Below the pieces are notes generated by a model that saw nothing but the letters and a program-made list of their open reading frames with translations, did no database searches and was not told where the DNA came from. Positions 25,303-33,317 of a stretch of 42,628 nt of DNA are shown one piece after another. Position 1 is the first letter of the stretch, and each line of letters starts with the position of its first letter. The position numbers and the translations under genes are program-made. This DNA comes from Streptomyces mayonensis (GTDB taxonomy: Bacteria > Actinomycetota > Actinomycetes > Streptomycetales > Streptomycetaceae), in the NCBI RefSeq assembly GCF_018982965.1, contig NZ_JACBYP010000073.1, positions 1 to 42,628 on the forward strand, in the 5' to 3' direction.

Positions 25303-26072
25303 CGCGCGACCTCCACCCGCACGCTCTCGCCGTGCCCCAACCGGTGCACCGCCACCCCCGGCGCACGCAGCGCGGACAGGCGCACGAACTCGTCGCCCGG
25401 CGTGTGGAACTCGTGGGGGCGCACGGCGTCCATCCCGATCGGCCAGTACGTGCCGTAGTGCACCGGTACCGCCGTGCGCGGCGCCAGCCGGGCCAGCGCC
25501 TCGGCCGCCCGCCCCGCGTCCAGGTGCTCCGACCCGAGGTAGGGGCCCCAGCCGCCGACCGGCAACAGCGCCGCGTCGACCGGCCCGACCTCCTCCGCCA
25601 TGCCGTCGAACAGCCCGGTGTCCCCGGCGAAGTACGTCCGCGCCTCGCCCTCGACGACGTAGCCGAGCGCGGGGGCGCGGTGCCGGCCCACCGGCAGCCG
25701 CCGCCCGTCGTGCCGGGCGGACACCGCCCGTATACGCAGGTCACCGACGTCCGTCACCTCGCCCGCGGACACCTCGTGCACCTCCAGGTGCCCGAGCCGG
25801 CGCAGCCCCGGTACCGCACGGCGTGCGCCCCGGGGCACAAGCAGGCGCGTGCCCGGCGCGAGCCGCGCAAGGGACGGCACATGCAGATGGTCGGCGTGCA
25901 GGTGCGAGACCAGCGCCACGTCCGCGCGCCACGCCTCCGGCGGCGGCACCGCGCCACGCCTGCGACGCAGGTGGGCGAGCCTGCGGGCGAACAGGGGGTC
26001 GGTGAGCACGCGGACGTCCGAATCCTCGACCGTGCAGGTGGCGTGACCCCACCACGTGAGCTCCACCGGCAC
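25299..26072 (-). CDS. Metallo-beta-lactamase-fold hydrolase (UlaG-like)
   Basis: A 257-aa MBL-fold hydrolase without membrane segments. It starts VELTWWGHATCTVED, the usual UlaG-like opening. The motif SHLHADHLH supplies the first metal ligands, and SARHDGR, FAGDTGLFD and VPVHYGTYW the rest. The GTG at 26072 lies 7 nt after GGGAGG and is favoured over a second GTG at 26066. It is coupled to the DedA gene downstream. The product is shorter than the 23551-24588 hydrolase and lacks its N-terminal extension, so the two are paralogues of different subgroups. The substrate is unknown; a membrane-lipid link is suggested only by DedA. Confidence 0.87.
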   Translation of the reverse strand: MPVELTWWGHATCTVEDSDVRVLTDPLFARRLAHLRRRRGAVPPPEAWRADVALVSHLHADHLHVPSLARLAPGTRLLVPRGARRAVPGLRRLGHLEVHEVSAGEVTDVGDLRIRAVSARHDGRRLPVGRHRAPALGYVVEGEARTYFAGDTGLFDGMAEEVGPVDAALLPVGGWGPYLGSEHLDAGRAAEALARLAPRTAVPVHYGTYWPIGMDAVRPHEFHTPGDEFVRLSALRAPGVAVHRLGHGESVRVEVAR

Positions 26073-26165
26073 CTCTTTGCCTCCCTCGCGCGACTCCCCG
26101 AAGCCTACGTCCAGGAGTAGGGTCGGCGGCGAAAACGGGAGGTGACGGGAGGTGAGGGGGACACC

Positions 26166-26567
26166 ATGGGGCCGCTGCGGGTGACGGCGATCGCGAGTCT
26201 GACGCCACTGGAACAGCTGGACGACGACCCCTTCCTGGTCGACTCCCGCAGCCAGCACGCCATGTGCGCCCGCTGGGCGGCGGAGCACGGCTACGTCGTC
26301 GCCAGGGAACTGCTGGTCAGCGGAGTACGGGCCGACCACGACGCGCTGTGGGACGGAGTGCGCCCCGGCCGGGACGTGTTCGTCGCACCCAGCCGCCGGG
26401 TGCTGGAGAGCGCGCTGTCCTCGGTCGACGCCTTCACCGCGGAATGCGCGCGGCGCGGGGTCCGCGTCGAGATCGCCGGCCACGCGGAACCGTCCTACGA
26501 CGCCCGGATGAAGGCCTGCGTCCACCGCAGACTCTCGATGCCGACCGCCGGCTACGACGGCCGCTGA
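26166..26567 (+). CDS. Small protein resembling a serine-resolvase N-domain, degenerate
   Basis: A 133-aa protein of unknown function. Its pattern is reminiscent of the serine recombinase N-terminal domain: VDSRSQHAMCARWAAEHGYV parallels the usual xSxxxQxxxCxxxAxxxGY, followed by ARELLVSGVRADHDALWDGV (VSG and a downstream LxxxV), then PGRDVFVAPSRRVLESALSS and AECARRGVRVEIAG. The nucleophilic Ser of the N-terminal RVST-type motif is absent (the sequence there is VTAIASLTPLEQ) and there is no DNA-binding domain, so recombinase activity is unlikely. It may be a domesticated fragment or an unrelated actinobacterial family. The ATG at 26166 follows a G-rich Shine-Dalgarno stretch; GTG at 26142 is possible. 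Confidence 0.6.
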   Translation: MGPLRVTAIASLTPLEQLDDDPFLVDSRSQHAMCARWAAEHGYVVARELLVSGVRADHDALWDGVRPGRDVFVAPSRRVLESALSSVDAFTAECARRGVRVEIAGHAEPSYDARMKACVHRRLSMPTAGYDGR

Positions 26568-26944
26568 CCACCCGCGACGGCCCGTCACCGACCGGGTGAC
26601 CGCCGGGTGACCGCCGGCGGCCGGAGGACCACCAGGGTCCCGGCCGGAGTGCCGAAGACCACACGGCCCCAGCCGAAGAGCCGAAGACCGGCACGGCAGG
26701 GCCGAAGACCCGCACGGCAGGGCCGAAGACCGGCACGGCAGGGCCGAAGACCGGCACGGCCGCCGGGAGCAAATGGACAAGGGGAGGGGGAACAGGAGGC
26801 GGCGGCCCCGGCCGCAGCACCACGACGGCGCGCGCCCGTCACCGGGCGGGGGTGTGAACCGGACCCGGGGGGACAAACAGGTGCTCCCGAGCGTTGTGGC
26901 AGGGTGGGGAAGGCCCGCACGGACGACGGGCCGGGACGTGAGGT
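26568..26944. other. 377-bp gene-free region with a tandem repeat array
   Basis: No credible gene on either strand. It begins with a small GTCACC-GGTGAC hairpin (26584-26600). It then holds a 21-bp tandem repeat array (26651-26760) and a purine-rich stretch, and ends with the start region of the holin-phosphatase gene. The long minus-strand frame crossing it reads the repeat as a heptapeptide but has no protein-like features. Confidence 0.65.
26651..26760. repeat. 21-bp tandem repeat array
   Basis: The unit GCCGAAGACCGGCACGGCAGG recurs at 26680, 26701, 26722 and 26743 (the last incomplete), with a degenerate copy at 26651. Copies differ at only one or two positions. The array lies about 185 bp upstream of the holin-phosphatase gene. 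There are no spacers, so it is not a CRISPR array. Confidence 0.88.
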
Positions 26945-29098
26945 GTGCGGAGCGTGGGTGGAGGCCGCTGGCGCCGGGTCGCCAGTCAGATCGGGCGGAG
27001 CGTCACGGTGTGGGCCGTGTCGACCCTCACCATGCTGGTGCTCGCCGGCATCCTGCCGGACTTCCGGCTCCAGTCGCCCGACGGCGACAGCGCCACCGAC
27101 ATCGCCATGACCGCCGCGATCGGCGCCGGAGCCTTCGGGCTCCTCTCCGCCCTGGTCTGGCCGGTCCTGGTCCGCCTGCTGCTCCTGGTGCCGGCCCTCG
27201 TCCTCGGTCTGCTGGTCTTCTTCCTCAACGGCGGACTGCTGCTCCTGGCGATCGACGTGAACCCGGCCGGGCGCGGCGGTGTCGCGCCCGAGACGGCGGT
27301 CGTGGTGGCCGCCGTCATGTCCGCCGTGGCCTCCGCCACCGGTGGTGCCCTGGCCGTGCGCGACGACGACGCCTACCGGCGCCGCCTCTACCGCCTCGCC
27401 GACCGCCGCCGCAGATCCGACCCGCCCTGCCCGGCGGGCCCCGGCACCGTCTTCCTGCAGCTGGACGGCGTCGGCCACGACGTCCTGCGCGACGCCGTCG
27501 ACGCGGGCGTCATGCCCACCGTCGCCCGCTGGCTCGGCCGCGACGGCACCTCCGCGACCCACCGGCTCGACCTGTGGCGCACCGACTGGTCCAGCCAGAC
27601 CGGCGCCAGCCAGCTCGGCATCCTGCACGGCAGCAACCACGACGTCCCCGCCTTCCGGTGGTACGAGAAGGACACCGGCGAGGTCATGGTCTGCAACCGC
27701 CCGACCAGCGCCGCCGAACTCCAGCACCGCGCCGTCCGGCACACCGGCGACGGCGGACTGCTCAGCCTCGACGGCGCCAGCCGAGGCAACCTGTTCGGCG
27801 GCGGCGCCGACGAACAGGCCCTCGTGCTGTCCATAGCCACCCGCCGCCGCAGCCGCGAGACCCGCTCCAGATCGGGCTACTTCGCCTACTTCTCCGACCC
27901 GGCCAACGCCGTGCGCACCGCGATGTCCTTCGCCGCCGAGGTCTGCCGGGAGATCGGCCAGTCCACCCGGGCCCGCGTGCACAAGGTCCGCCCGCGCGTC
28001 TCCCGCGGCGGCCTCTACCCCTTCGTCCGCGCCTTCGCGACCGTCGTCGAACGTGACGTCGTCGTCGCCGCGGTGATGGGCGACATGCTCGCCGGCCGCA
28101 CCGCCGTCTACGCCGACCTGGTCGCCTACGACGAGGTCGCGCACCACTCCGGGCCGGGCGGCCGGGACGCCGCGAAGGTCCTCGGCCGGCTCGACCGGTC
28201 CCTCGCCCTGATCGAGAAGGTCGCCGAGCACGCCCCCCGCCCGTACCGGATCGTCGTCCTCTCCGACCACGGCCAGAGCCCCGGCGAGACCTTCCGCGCC
28301 CGCTACGGCCTGACCCTCGGCGACCTGGTGCGGGCCGGCTGCGGACTGCCGGTGCCGCGGCGCGCCCGGCGCACCCGCAGCGGCGCCGAGGCACGCAACA
28401 TGGCGCGGGCCGCCCTGCACCGTCCCGTCGAGGAGGGCGCCGAGCAGCAGCGGCCCGCCGACACCCCCACGGGGCGCCGCCGCTCCGAACCGATCGTGCT
28501 GGCCTCCGGCAACCTCGGCCTGGTCTCCTTCCCGGACGTCCCGCACCGGATGAGCCGCGAGGAGATCGACGCCCGCCACCCCGCCCTGCTGCCGACCCTC
28601 GCCAACCACCCCGGCATCGGCTTCCTGCTGGTGCGCAGCGAGGAACACGGCGGGGTCGTGCTCGGCGCGCGCGGCGCCGAGGTACCCCTGGAGCGGCTCG
28701 ACGAGGACCCGGGGCCGCTCGCCGCCTTCGGTCCGGGCGCCGCCGACGCCGTACGCCGCACGCACTCCTTCCCGCACACCGCCGACATCATGGTCAACTC
28801 CTTCCACGACCCGGCCGACGGCGAGGTCCTCGCCTTCGAGGAGCAGATCGGCTCCCACGGCGGCCTCGGCGGCGCCCAGTCGCGCGCCTTCCTGCTGTCG
28901 CCGACCGTACTGTCCGCGCCGGCCGGCCAGGGCGAGGAGATCGTCGGCGCCGAGCAGGTCCACCGGGTGCTCCGCCACTGGCTGCGCGAGTCGAACGGCC
29001 CGCAGGTGCCGGTGGACGCGGACGATCGACGGCCGGACGTCGTCGAGGGCGCACCCTTCCCCGTCGCGGACGGGTTCGTGCAGGACAAGAGCGCCTGA
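26945..29098 (+). CDS. Holin-like membrane domain fused to alkaline-phosphatase-superfamily domain
   Basis: A 717-aa protein. Residues about 15-125 form four membrane helices resembling the phage-holin-like domain found on some actinobacterial proteins. The rest is a type I phosphodiesterase/alkaline phosphatase-superfamily domain with a complete-looking metal set: LDGVGHD (first Asp), SSQTGASQ (nucleophile Thr/Ser region), YDEVAHHSGP (Asp and His), VLSDHGQS (Asp-His) and a late GSHGG (His). It is therefore probably an active membrane-bound phosphatase, phosphodiesterase or phosphotransferase, perhaps acting on lipid or wall-polymer head groups. The orientation of the domain cannot be told. 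GTG at 26945 is used; GTG at 26954 has better ribosome-binding-site spacing. Confidence 0.82.
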   Translation: MRSVGGGRWRRVASQIGRSVTVWAVSTLTMLVLAGILPDFRLQSPDGDSATDIAMTAAIGAGAFGLLSALVWPVLVRLLLLVPALVLGLLVFFLNGGLLLLAIDVNPAGRGGVAPETAVVVAAVMSAVASATGGALAVRDDDAYRRRLYRLADRRRRSDPPCPAGPGTVFLQLDGVGHDVLRDAVDAGVMPTVARWLGRDGTSATHRLDLWRTDWSSQTGASQLGILHGSNHDVPAFRWYEKDTGEVMVCNRPTSAAELQHRAVRHTGDGGLLSLDGASRGNLFGGGADEQALVLSIATRRRSRETRSRSGYFAYFSDPANAVRTAMSFAAEVCREIGQSTRARVHKVRPRVSRGGLYPFVRAFATVVERDVVVAAVMGDMLAGRTAVYADLVAYDEVAHHSGPGGRDAAKVLGRLDRSLALIEKVAEHAPRPYRIVVLSDHGQSPGETFRARYGLTLGDLVRAGCGLPVPRRARRTRSGAEARNMARAALHRPVEEGAEQQRPADTPTGRRRSEPIVLASGNLGLVSFPDVPHRMSREEIDARHPALLPTLANHPGIGFLLVRSEEHGGVVLGARGAEVPLERLDEDPGPLAAFGPGAADAVRRTHSFPHTADIMVNSFHDPADGEVLAFEEQIGSHGGLGGAQSRAFLLSPTVLSAPAGQGEEIVGAEQVHRVLRHWLRESNGPQVPVDADDRRPDVVEGAPFPVADGFVQDKSA

Positions 29099-29336
29099 TC
29101 CCGAACGGTGCACGACCGTCACCGGCCCCCTGCCGCGCCGCGCGGGCGTGCTCGACCGGTGTGCCGGTCCTGCCGGCCTTCCCCGTCCTGGCCCGGGGGA
29201 CGGCGGCCCGCAGTCGCCGTGCGGGGGCGCCGTGCGGAGCCGCCCGCACCGTAATTCGGCTGCGCCGGGCCCGCGGGGATGCCCACACTGGGGGCGGTCG
29301 CGCCCCCATCCTCCCCCGCCGTCAAGGAGTCCCTGC

Positions 29337-30398
29337 GTGCAGGCAGCCGTCACCGTCACCCCCGCCCGCCTCCCGGAGCTGCTGCTCGGCCTCGCCACCG
29401 TGCGGCCGGTCTTCCTGTGGGGCGCACCCGGCATCGGCAAATCCTCCCTGGTGCGGGGCTTCGCCGACTCCCTGGGCCTGGAGTGCGTGAGCCTGCTCGG
29501 CACCCAGCTCGCGCCGGAGGACCTGATCGGCGTACCGCAGATCCGGGACGGCCGGTCGGTGTTCTGCCCGCCCGAGTCCATCGCCCGCGACGAGCCGTAC
29601 TGCCTCTTCCTGGACGAGCTGAACGCGGCCACCCCGGACGTGCAGAAGGCGTTCTACTCGCTCATCCTCGACCGCCGCATCGGCAGCTACGAACTCCCCA
29701 AGGGCTCCATCGTCATCGGCGCCGGGAACCGCGCCACCGACAACGCGCTCGCCCGCCCCATCGCCTCCGCGCTGGTCAACCGCCTCACCCACGTCCACCT
29801 GGACGCCTCCGCCACGGACTGGCTGGTGTGGGCCGGCGAGCACGGCATCCACCCCTGGATCACCGACCACCTCACCGACCGCCCCGACCACCTGTGGTCC
29901 AAGCCGCCCAAGACCGAGGAGCCGTTCTCCACCCCGCGCTCCTGGCACATGCTCTCCGACGCCCTGCACTCCTTCGGCCAGGACCTCGACGAGGAGACCC
30001 TGAAGGTCCTCGCCCACGGCACGCTCACCCCGGCCCACGCGACCGCCTTCTGCGGCTACGTCAAGATCGTCCGCAGCCGCTTCGGCATCGGGGCGATCCT
30101 CAAGGGCGAGGCCCGCTGGCCCCACCGCCTCCAGGACCGCGACCTGCTCTACTACCTCGCCGAGTCCTTCCGCGGCCGGCTGGTCAAGGAACTGCCCGCC
30201 GACAAGGAGCACATGTCGGCGCACGGCCGCGAGACCGCCTACCGCGCCAAGTCGCTGCTCGTGCAGCTGGCGGAGATCTCCGTCGAGGTCGCCCAGGGCG
30301 TCATCGCCTCCGACCCCGACGGCAACCCGGTCCTGCCCGCCTGGTTCCTGGTCGAGGCCGCCCGCGACATGCCCCGGCTGGTGGAGGCCCGCCGATGA
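29337..30398 (+). CDS. MoxR-type AAA+ ATPase
   Basis: A 353-aa AAA+ ATPase of the MoxR group, which remodels partner proteins together with VWA-domain proteins. Walker A is GAPGIGKS at residues 29-36, Walker B LFLDELN at 90-96, sensor 1 near GAGNRATDN at 128-136, and the arginine-finger region ALVNRL at 145-150. The C-terminal third is helical with a lid domain. The GTG at 29337 lies 7 nt after CAAGGAG. The stop overlaps the start of the VWA gene (ATGA), so the two products are made together and very likely interact. The upstream 238 bp contains no other gene. Confidence 0.9.
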   Translation: MQAAVTVTPARLPELLLGLATVRPVFLWGAPGIGKSSLVRGFADSLGLECVSLLGTQLAPEDLIGVPQIRDGRSVFCPPESIARDEPYCLFLDELNAATPDVQKAFYSLILDRRIGSYELPKGSIVIGAGNRATDNALARPIASALVNRLTHVHLDASATDWLVWAGEHGIHPWITDHLTDRPDHLWSKPPKTEEPFSTPRSWHMLSDALHSFGQDLDEETLKVLAHGTLTPAHATAFCGYVKIVRSRFGIGAILKGEARWPHRLQDRDLLYYLAESFRGRLVKELPADKEHMSAHGRETAYRAKSLLVQLAEISVEVAQGVIASDPDGNPVLPAWFLVEAARDMPRLVEARR

Positions 30399-32200
30399 GC
30401 CGTGCCCGCGGGCAGAAGCAGCGCAAGAAGAAGGACCCGGCCGCCGAGGCCTGTGCCGAGGGCGTGCGGCTGGCCCGGTCCAACCCGGCACTCGCGGCCA
30501 TGGAGGCCGAACTGTGCCGCCACGAGGAGTGCGCGGTCGCGCCCCGGCACGGACTCGTCCGCGTCGACTCCGACGGCCGGATCCATCTGCACCCCACCCG
30601 GCACGCCGCGCCCGCCGAGTGGGCCTGGGCCATCGCCCACGCCCTGATCCACCTCGGCTTCGGCCACGTGCCCGCCGCCACCGGTGAGCGCGTCCAGCCC
30701 GACCGCTACGACCTCGCCGCCCGCTGCGCCGTCGTCAACCGCTTCCTGCAGACCTTCCCGGTCGGCCGCACCCCCGACGACCTGCCCGCGACCTACCCCG
30801 ACGGCGACGAGGAGCACATCGCCGCCGCCTGGCGCCGCGCCGGCGGCGTCCCGGCCGCCCACGAGCACTGCGGCACCGCCGGCCACGAACCCGACCTGCT
30901 GCTCATGCCGTGGGACAGGTGGAACGGACAGGCCCCCGACTGGCAGCTGGCCTTCGCCCACGCCCTGACCCGCACCATGTCCACCGCCCTCGACCTCGCG
31001 GGCGGCCGGCGCGACGACATGCGCGGCGGCCCCACCCGCCTGCAGCCCTGGCAGCAGGCCCTGAGCTGGTTCGTCTCCTCCTACCCCCTGCTCGGCGGCA
31101 TCGCCGCCGGCATCACCCTCGTCGCCGACGCCGAACTCGCCCGCGCCCACGGCATCTCCGTCGCCGCGGTCAATCCCGAGGCGGGGGAGATCTACGTCAA
31201 CCCCCTGCGCCGGTACGAAGACGAGGAGTGGCGCTTCGTCCTCGCCCACGAGATGCTGCACGCCGCCCTGCGCCACGGCGACCGCTGCGGCACCCGCGAC
31301 CCGTACCTGTTCAACGTCGCCTGCGACTACGTCATCAACGGCTGGCTCGTCGAGATGCAGGTCGGCACCATGCCCGAGGGCCTCCTGCACGACCCGGCAC
31401 TGGCCGGGCTGTCCGCCGAGGAGGTCTACGACCGCATCGCCGGCGACCTGCGCCGCATGCGCCGACTGTCCACGCCGCGCGGCAAGGGGGTCGGCGACGT
31501 CCTCGGCGCCCCGCTCGGCGCGCCCCGCGACTGCGTCGACCTGGACGGCTTCTACCGCCGGGGCCTGACCCAGGGCCTCGACCTGCACCAGCAGCAGGGC
31601 TGCGGCTTCCTGCCCGGCGGCCTGGTCCAGGAGATCCGCACCCTCAGCCACCCGCCGCTGCCCTGGGACGCCCGCCTCGCCCGGTGGTTCGACGAGTACG
31701 TGCCCCGCCCCGAGCCCGTCCGGTCCTACGCCCGCCCCTCGCGGCGCCAGGCCGCCACCCCCGGCATCCCGCGCGCCGGACGGTACTTCCCGCCCGAGGA
31801 GATCGCCCGCTGCACCTTCGGCGTCGTCCTGGACACCTCGGGATCCATGGACCGCACCCTGCTCGGCAAGGCGCTCGGCGCCATCGCCTCCTACGCCGAG
31901 GCCCGCGACGTGCCCGCCGCACGCGTCGTGTTCTGCGACGCGGCCCCGCACGACGCCGGCTACCTGCCCGTCACCGAGATCGCCGGACGGGTGCGCGTGC
32001 ACGGCCGCGGCGGCACCGTCCTCCAGCCCGGCGTGGACCTGCTGCTGCGCGCCGACGACTTCCCGCCCGCCGCGCCGGTGCTCGTCATCACCGACGGATG
32101 GTGCGACGTCCTGCGGGTGCGGCGCGAGCACGCCTACCTGATTCCGCGGGGCGCGCGGCTGCCGTTCACCGCCCGGGGGCCGGTCTTCCGGGTGAGCTGA
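30395..32200 (+). CDS. Metallopeptidase (duplicated, one copy degenerate) - VWA protein
   Basis: A 601-aa partner of the MoxR ATPase, DUF2201-like with a C-terminal VWA-like domain. The peptidase motif HEMLHAALRH (His285, Glu286, His289, His294) is a full HExxHxxxxH. Residues 61-91 align in length and pattern with 264-294 but read HALIHLGFGH (82-91), with Ala83 instead of the catalytic Glu; the helices after each also match (YDLAARCAVVNRFLQ against YLFNVACDYVINGWL). The module is thus duplicated and its first copy inactive. The VWA domain has a MIDAS-type DTSGSM at 480-485. Residues 1-20 are Lys/Arg-rich. Likely a substrate-handling or conflict-type protease driven by the ATPase; the target is unknown. 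Confidence 0.85.
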   Translation: MSRARGQKQRKKKDPAAEACAEGVRLARSNPALAAMEAELCRHEECAVAPRHGLVRVDSDGRIHLHPTRHAAPAEWAWAIAHALIHLGFGHVPAATGERVQPDRYDLAARCAVVNRFLQTFPVGRTPDDLPATYPDGDEEHIAAAWRRAGGVPAAHEHCGTAGHEPDLLLMPWDRWNGQAPDWQLAFAHALTRTMSTALDLAGGRRDDMRGGPTRLQPWQQALSWFVSSYPLLGGIAAGITLVADAELARAHGISVAAVNPEAGEIYVNPLRRYEDEEWRFVLAHEMLHAALRHGDRCGTRDPYLFNVACDYVINGWLVEMQVGTMPEGLLHDPALAGLSAEEVYDRIAGDLRRMRRLSTPRGKGVGDVLGAPLGAPRDCVDLDGFYRRGLTQGLDLHQQQGCGFLPGGLVQEIRTLSHPPLPWDARLARWFDEYVPRPEPVRSYARPSRRQAATPGIPRAGRYFPPEEIARCTFGVVLDTSGSMDRTLLGKALGAIASYAEARDVPAARVVFCDAAPHDAGYLPVTEIAGRVRVHGRGGTVLQPGVDLLLRADDFPPAAPVLVITDGWCDVLRVRREHAYLIPRGARLPFTARGPVFRVS

Positions 32201-32286
32201 GCCGGAGTGTGATCGGATGGGGGGCGGGGACCCGGGAACGGGCCTCCACCGCCCCAGTACAGCAAGCGAATTCGAGAGGACCCGCC

Positions 32287-32712
32287 GTGGCAACCACGCG
32301 CTCCGCACACACCGTCTGGGAAGGCAACCTGACCGAGGGCAACGGTGTCGTCACCTTCGACTCGTCCGGCATCGGCGAGCAGCCGGTGTCGTGGCCGTCG
32401 CGCGCCGAGAAGGCGAACGGCAGGACCAGCCCCGAAGAGCTGATCGCCGCCGCCCACTCCAGCTGCTTCTCCATGGCGCTGTCGAACGGCCTGACCGGCG
32501 CCGGCAACCCGCCCACCAAGCTCACCACCTCCGCCGACGTCACCTTCCAGCCCGGCGAGGGCATCACGGGCATCCACCTCACCGTGGAGGGCACCGTCCC
32601 CGGTCTCACCGAGGACGCGTTCGTCGCCGCCGCCGAGGACGCCAAGAAGAACTGCCCGGTCAGCCAGGCCCTGACCGGCACGACGATCACCCTGTCGGCC
32701 AAGCTGGCCTAG
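32287..32712 (+). CDS. OsmC-family peroxiredoxin
   Basis: A 141-aa thiol peroxidase of the OsmC/Ohr family, reducing organic hydroperoxides or peroxynitrite using two cysteines. The active-site cysteines Cys60 (AAHSSCFSMAL) and Cys123 (KKNCPVSQAL) are both present, and the ASPEELIAAAH-type segment (TSPEELIAAAH) is diagnostic. The GTG at 32287 follows GAGAGGAC. It lies 86 bp after the VWA gene and is followed by a hairpin, so it may be its own unit. The family assignment within OsmC (not Ohr) is by overall pattern. Confidence 0.9.
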   Translation: MATTRSAHTVWEGNLTEGNGVVTFDSSGIGEQPVSWPSRAEKANGRTSPEELIAAAHSSCFSMALSNGLTGAGNPPTKLTTSADVTFQPGEGITGIHLTVEGTVPGLTEDAFVAAAEDAKKNCPVSQALTGTTITLSAKLA

Positions 32713-32720
32713 GGGGACAA

Positions 32721-32746
32721 GGCGCTGGGAGCCCGCTCCCAGCGCC
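32721..32746. terminator. Perfect hairpin between OsmC and narJ
   Basis: GGCGCTGGGAG (32721-32731) and its exact complement (32736-32746) enclose a 4-nt loop directly after the OsmC stop. A convergent narJ gene ends 73 bp further on, so it may serve both strands. Confidence 0.7.
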
Positions 32747-32818
32747 GCCGGTCCTCGCGGCCCCGGCTGCCCGGGGTCGCGCGACCGGTGGGCGTGGGGC
32801 GCCTGAGCAGGAAGACGT

Positions 32819-33313
32819 TCAGGCGCGGGCTCCGGCGGGCGGGGGCGGCAGCGTCGCGCAGACCGCCCCCAGGACGCACGCGTAGGGCGTGCCGAACGCG
32901 GTGAGCCGGGAGCGCAGCTGCTCCAGGGCGTCGCGGTGCTCGGTGAGCACGGCCGTGTCCCCGGTGCGGGAGGCGAACTCCAGTACCGCGGGCAGGAAGT
33001 CCGGCAGCTCCTCGCCGGTGAACTCCAGGCCGTGGGCGCGGTACAGCTCCTTGAAGCGGACCAGGGACATCCCGCGCTCGCGGGTGTCGCCGCCGGTCCA
33101 CCGGCTCAGGTACAGGCTGTGCCGGTCCCTGGACTCGAAGACCTCCATGTAGTGCGCCTGGAGTTCACCCTGCCCGGTCGCCGCCGCGTGGTCGGTGAAA
33201 GCGCGCAGTTGCGGCGCCGCCTCGCGCAGCAGCGGCAGCCGGGTGCGGAAGTCGTCGTCGGGATACGTCAGACAGAGCGCCGCCGCCTGGTACAGCACCT
33301 CGAAGCCGGGCAT
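32819..33313 (-). CDS. narJ: Nitrate reductase chaperone NarJ, orphan and C-terminally short
   Basis: NarJ is the cytosolic chaperone that inserts the molybdenum cofactor into the NarGH nitrate reductase. The 164-aa protein has the family pattern: FEVLYQAAALCLTYPDDDF, LQAHYMEVFESRDRHSLYLS, WTGGDTRERGMSLVRFKELY, and GEELPDFLPAVLEF. It ends soon after YACVLGAVCATLP with PPPPAGARA, whereas actinobacterial NarJ normally continues for about 30-40 residues, so it looks truncated. No narI follows; OsmC comes next on the other strand. Upstream are only fragments of narG and narH. The protein may be non-functional or have been kept by chance. Confidence 0.8.
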   Translation of the reverse strand: MPGFEVLYQAAALCLTYPDDDFRTRLPLLREAAPQLRAFTDHAAATGQGELQAHYMEVFESRDRHSLYLSRWTGGDTRERGMSLVRFKELYRAHGLEFTGEELPDFLPAVLEFASRTGDTAVLTEHRDALEQLRSRLTAFGTPYACVLGAVCATLPPPPAGARA

Positions 33314-33317
33314 CGGA

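Noticed and set aside
26651..26760. CRISPR array
   Set aside because: The repeats are 21 bp, directly adjacent, and have no unique spacers; there are no cas genes nearby.
26585..29632. 1015-aa open frame on the minus strand
   Set aside because: It lies opposite the holin-phosphatase gene, whose protein has clear catalytic motifs. The antisense text is Gly/Val/Ala/Arg low complexity with no domain, as expected for the complement of a GC-rich gene.
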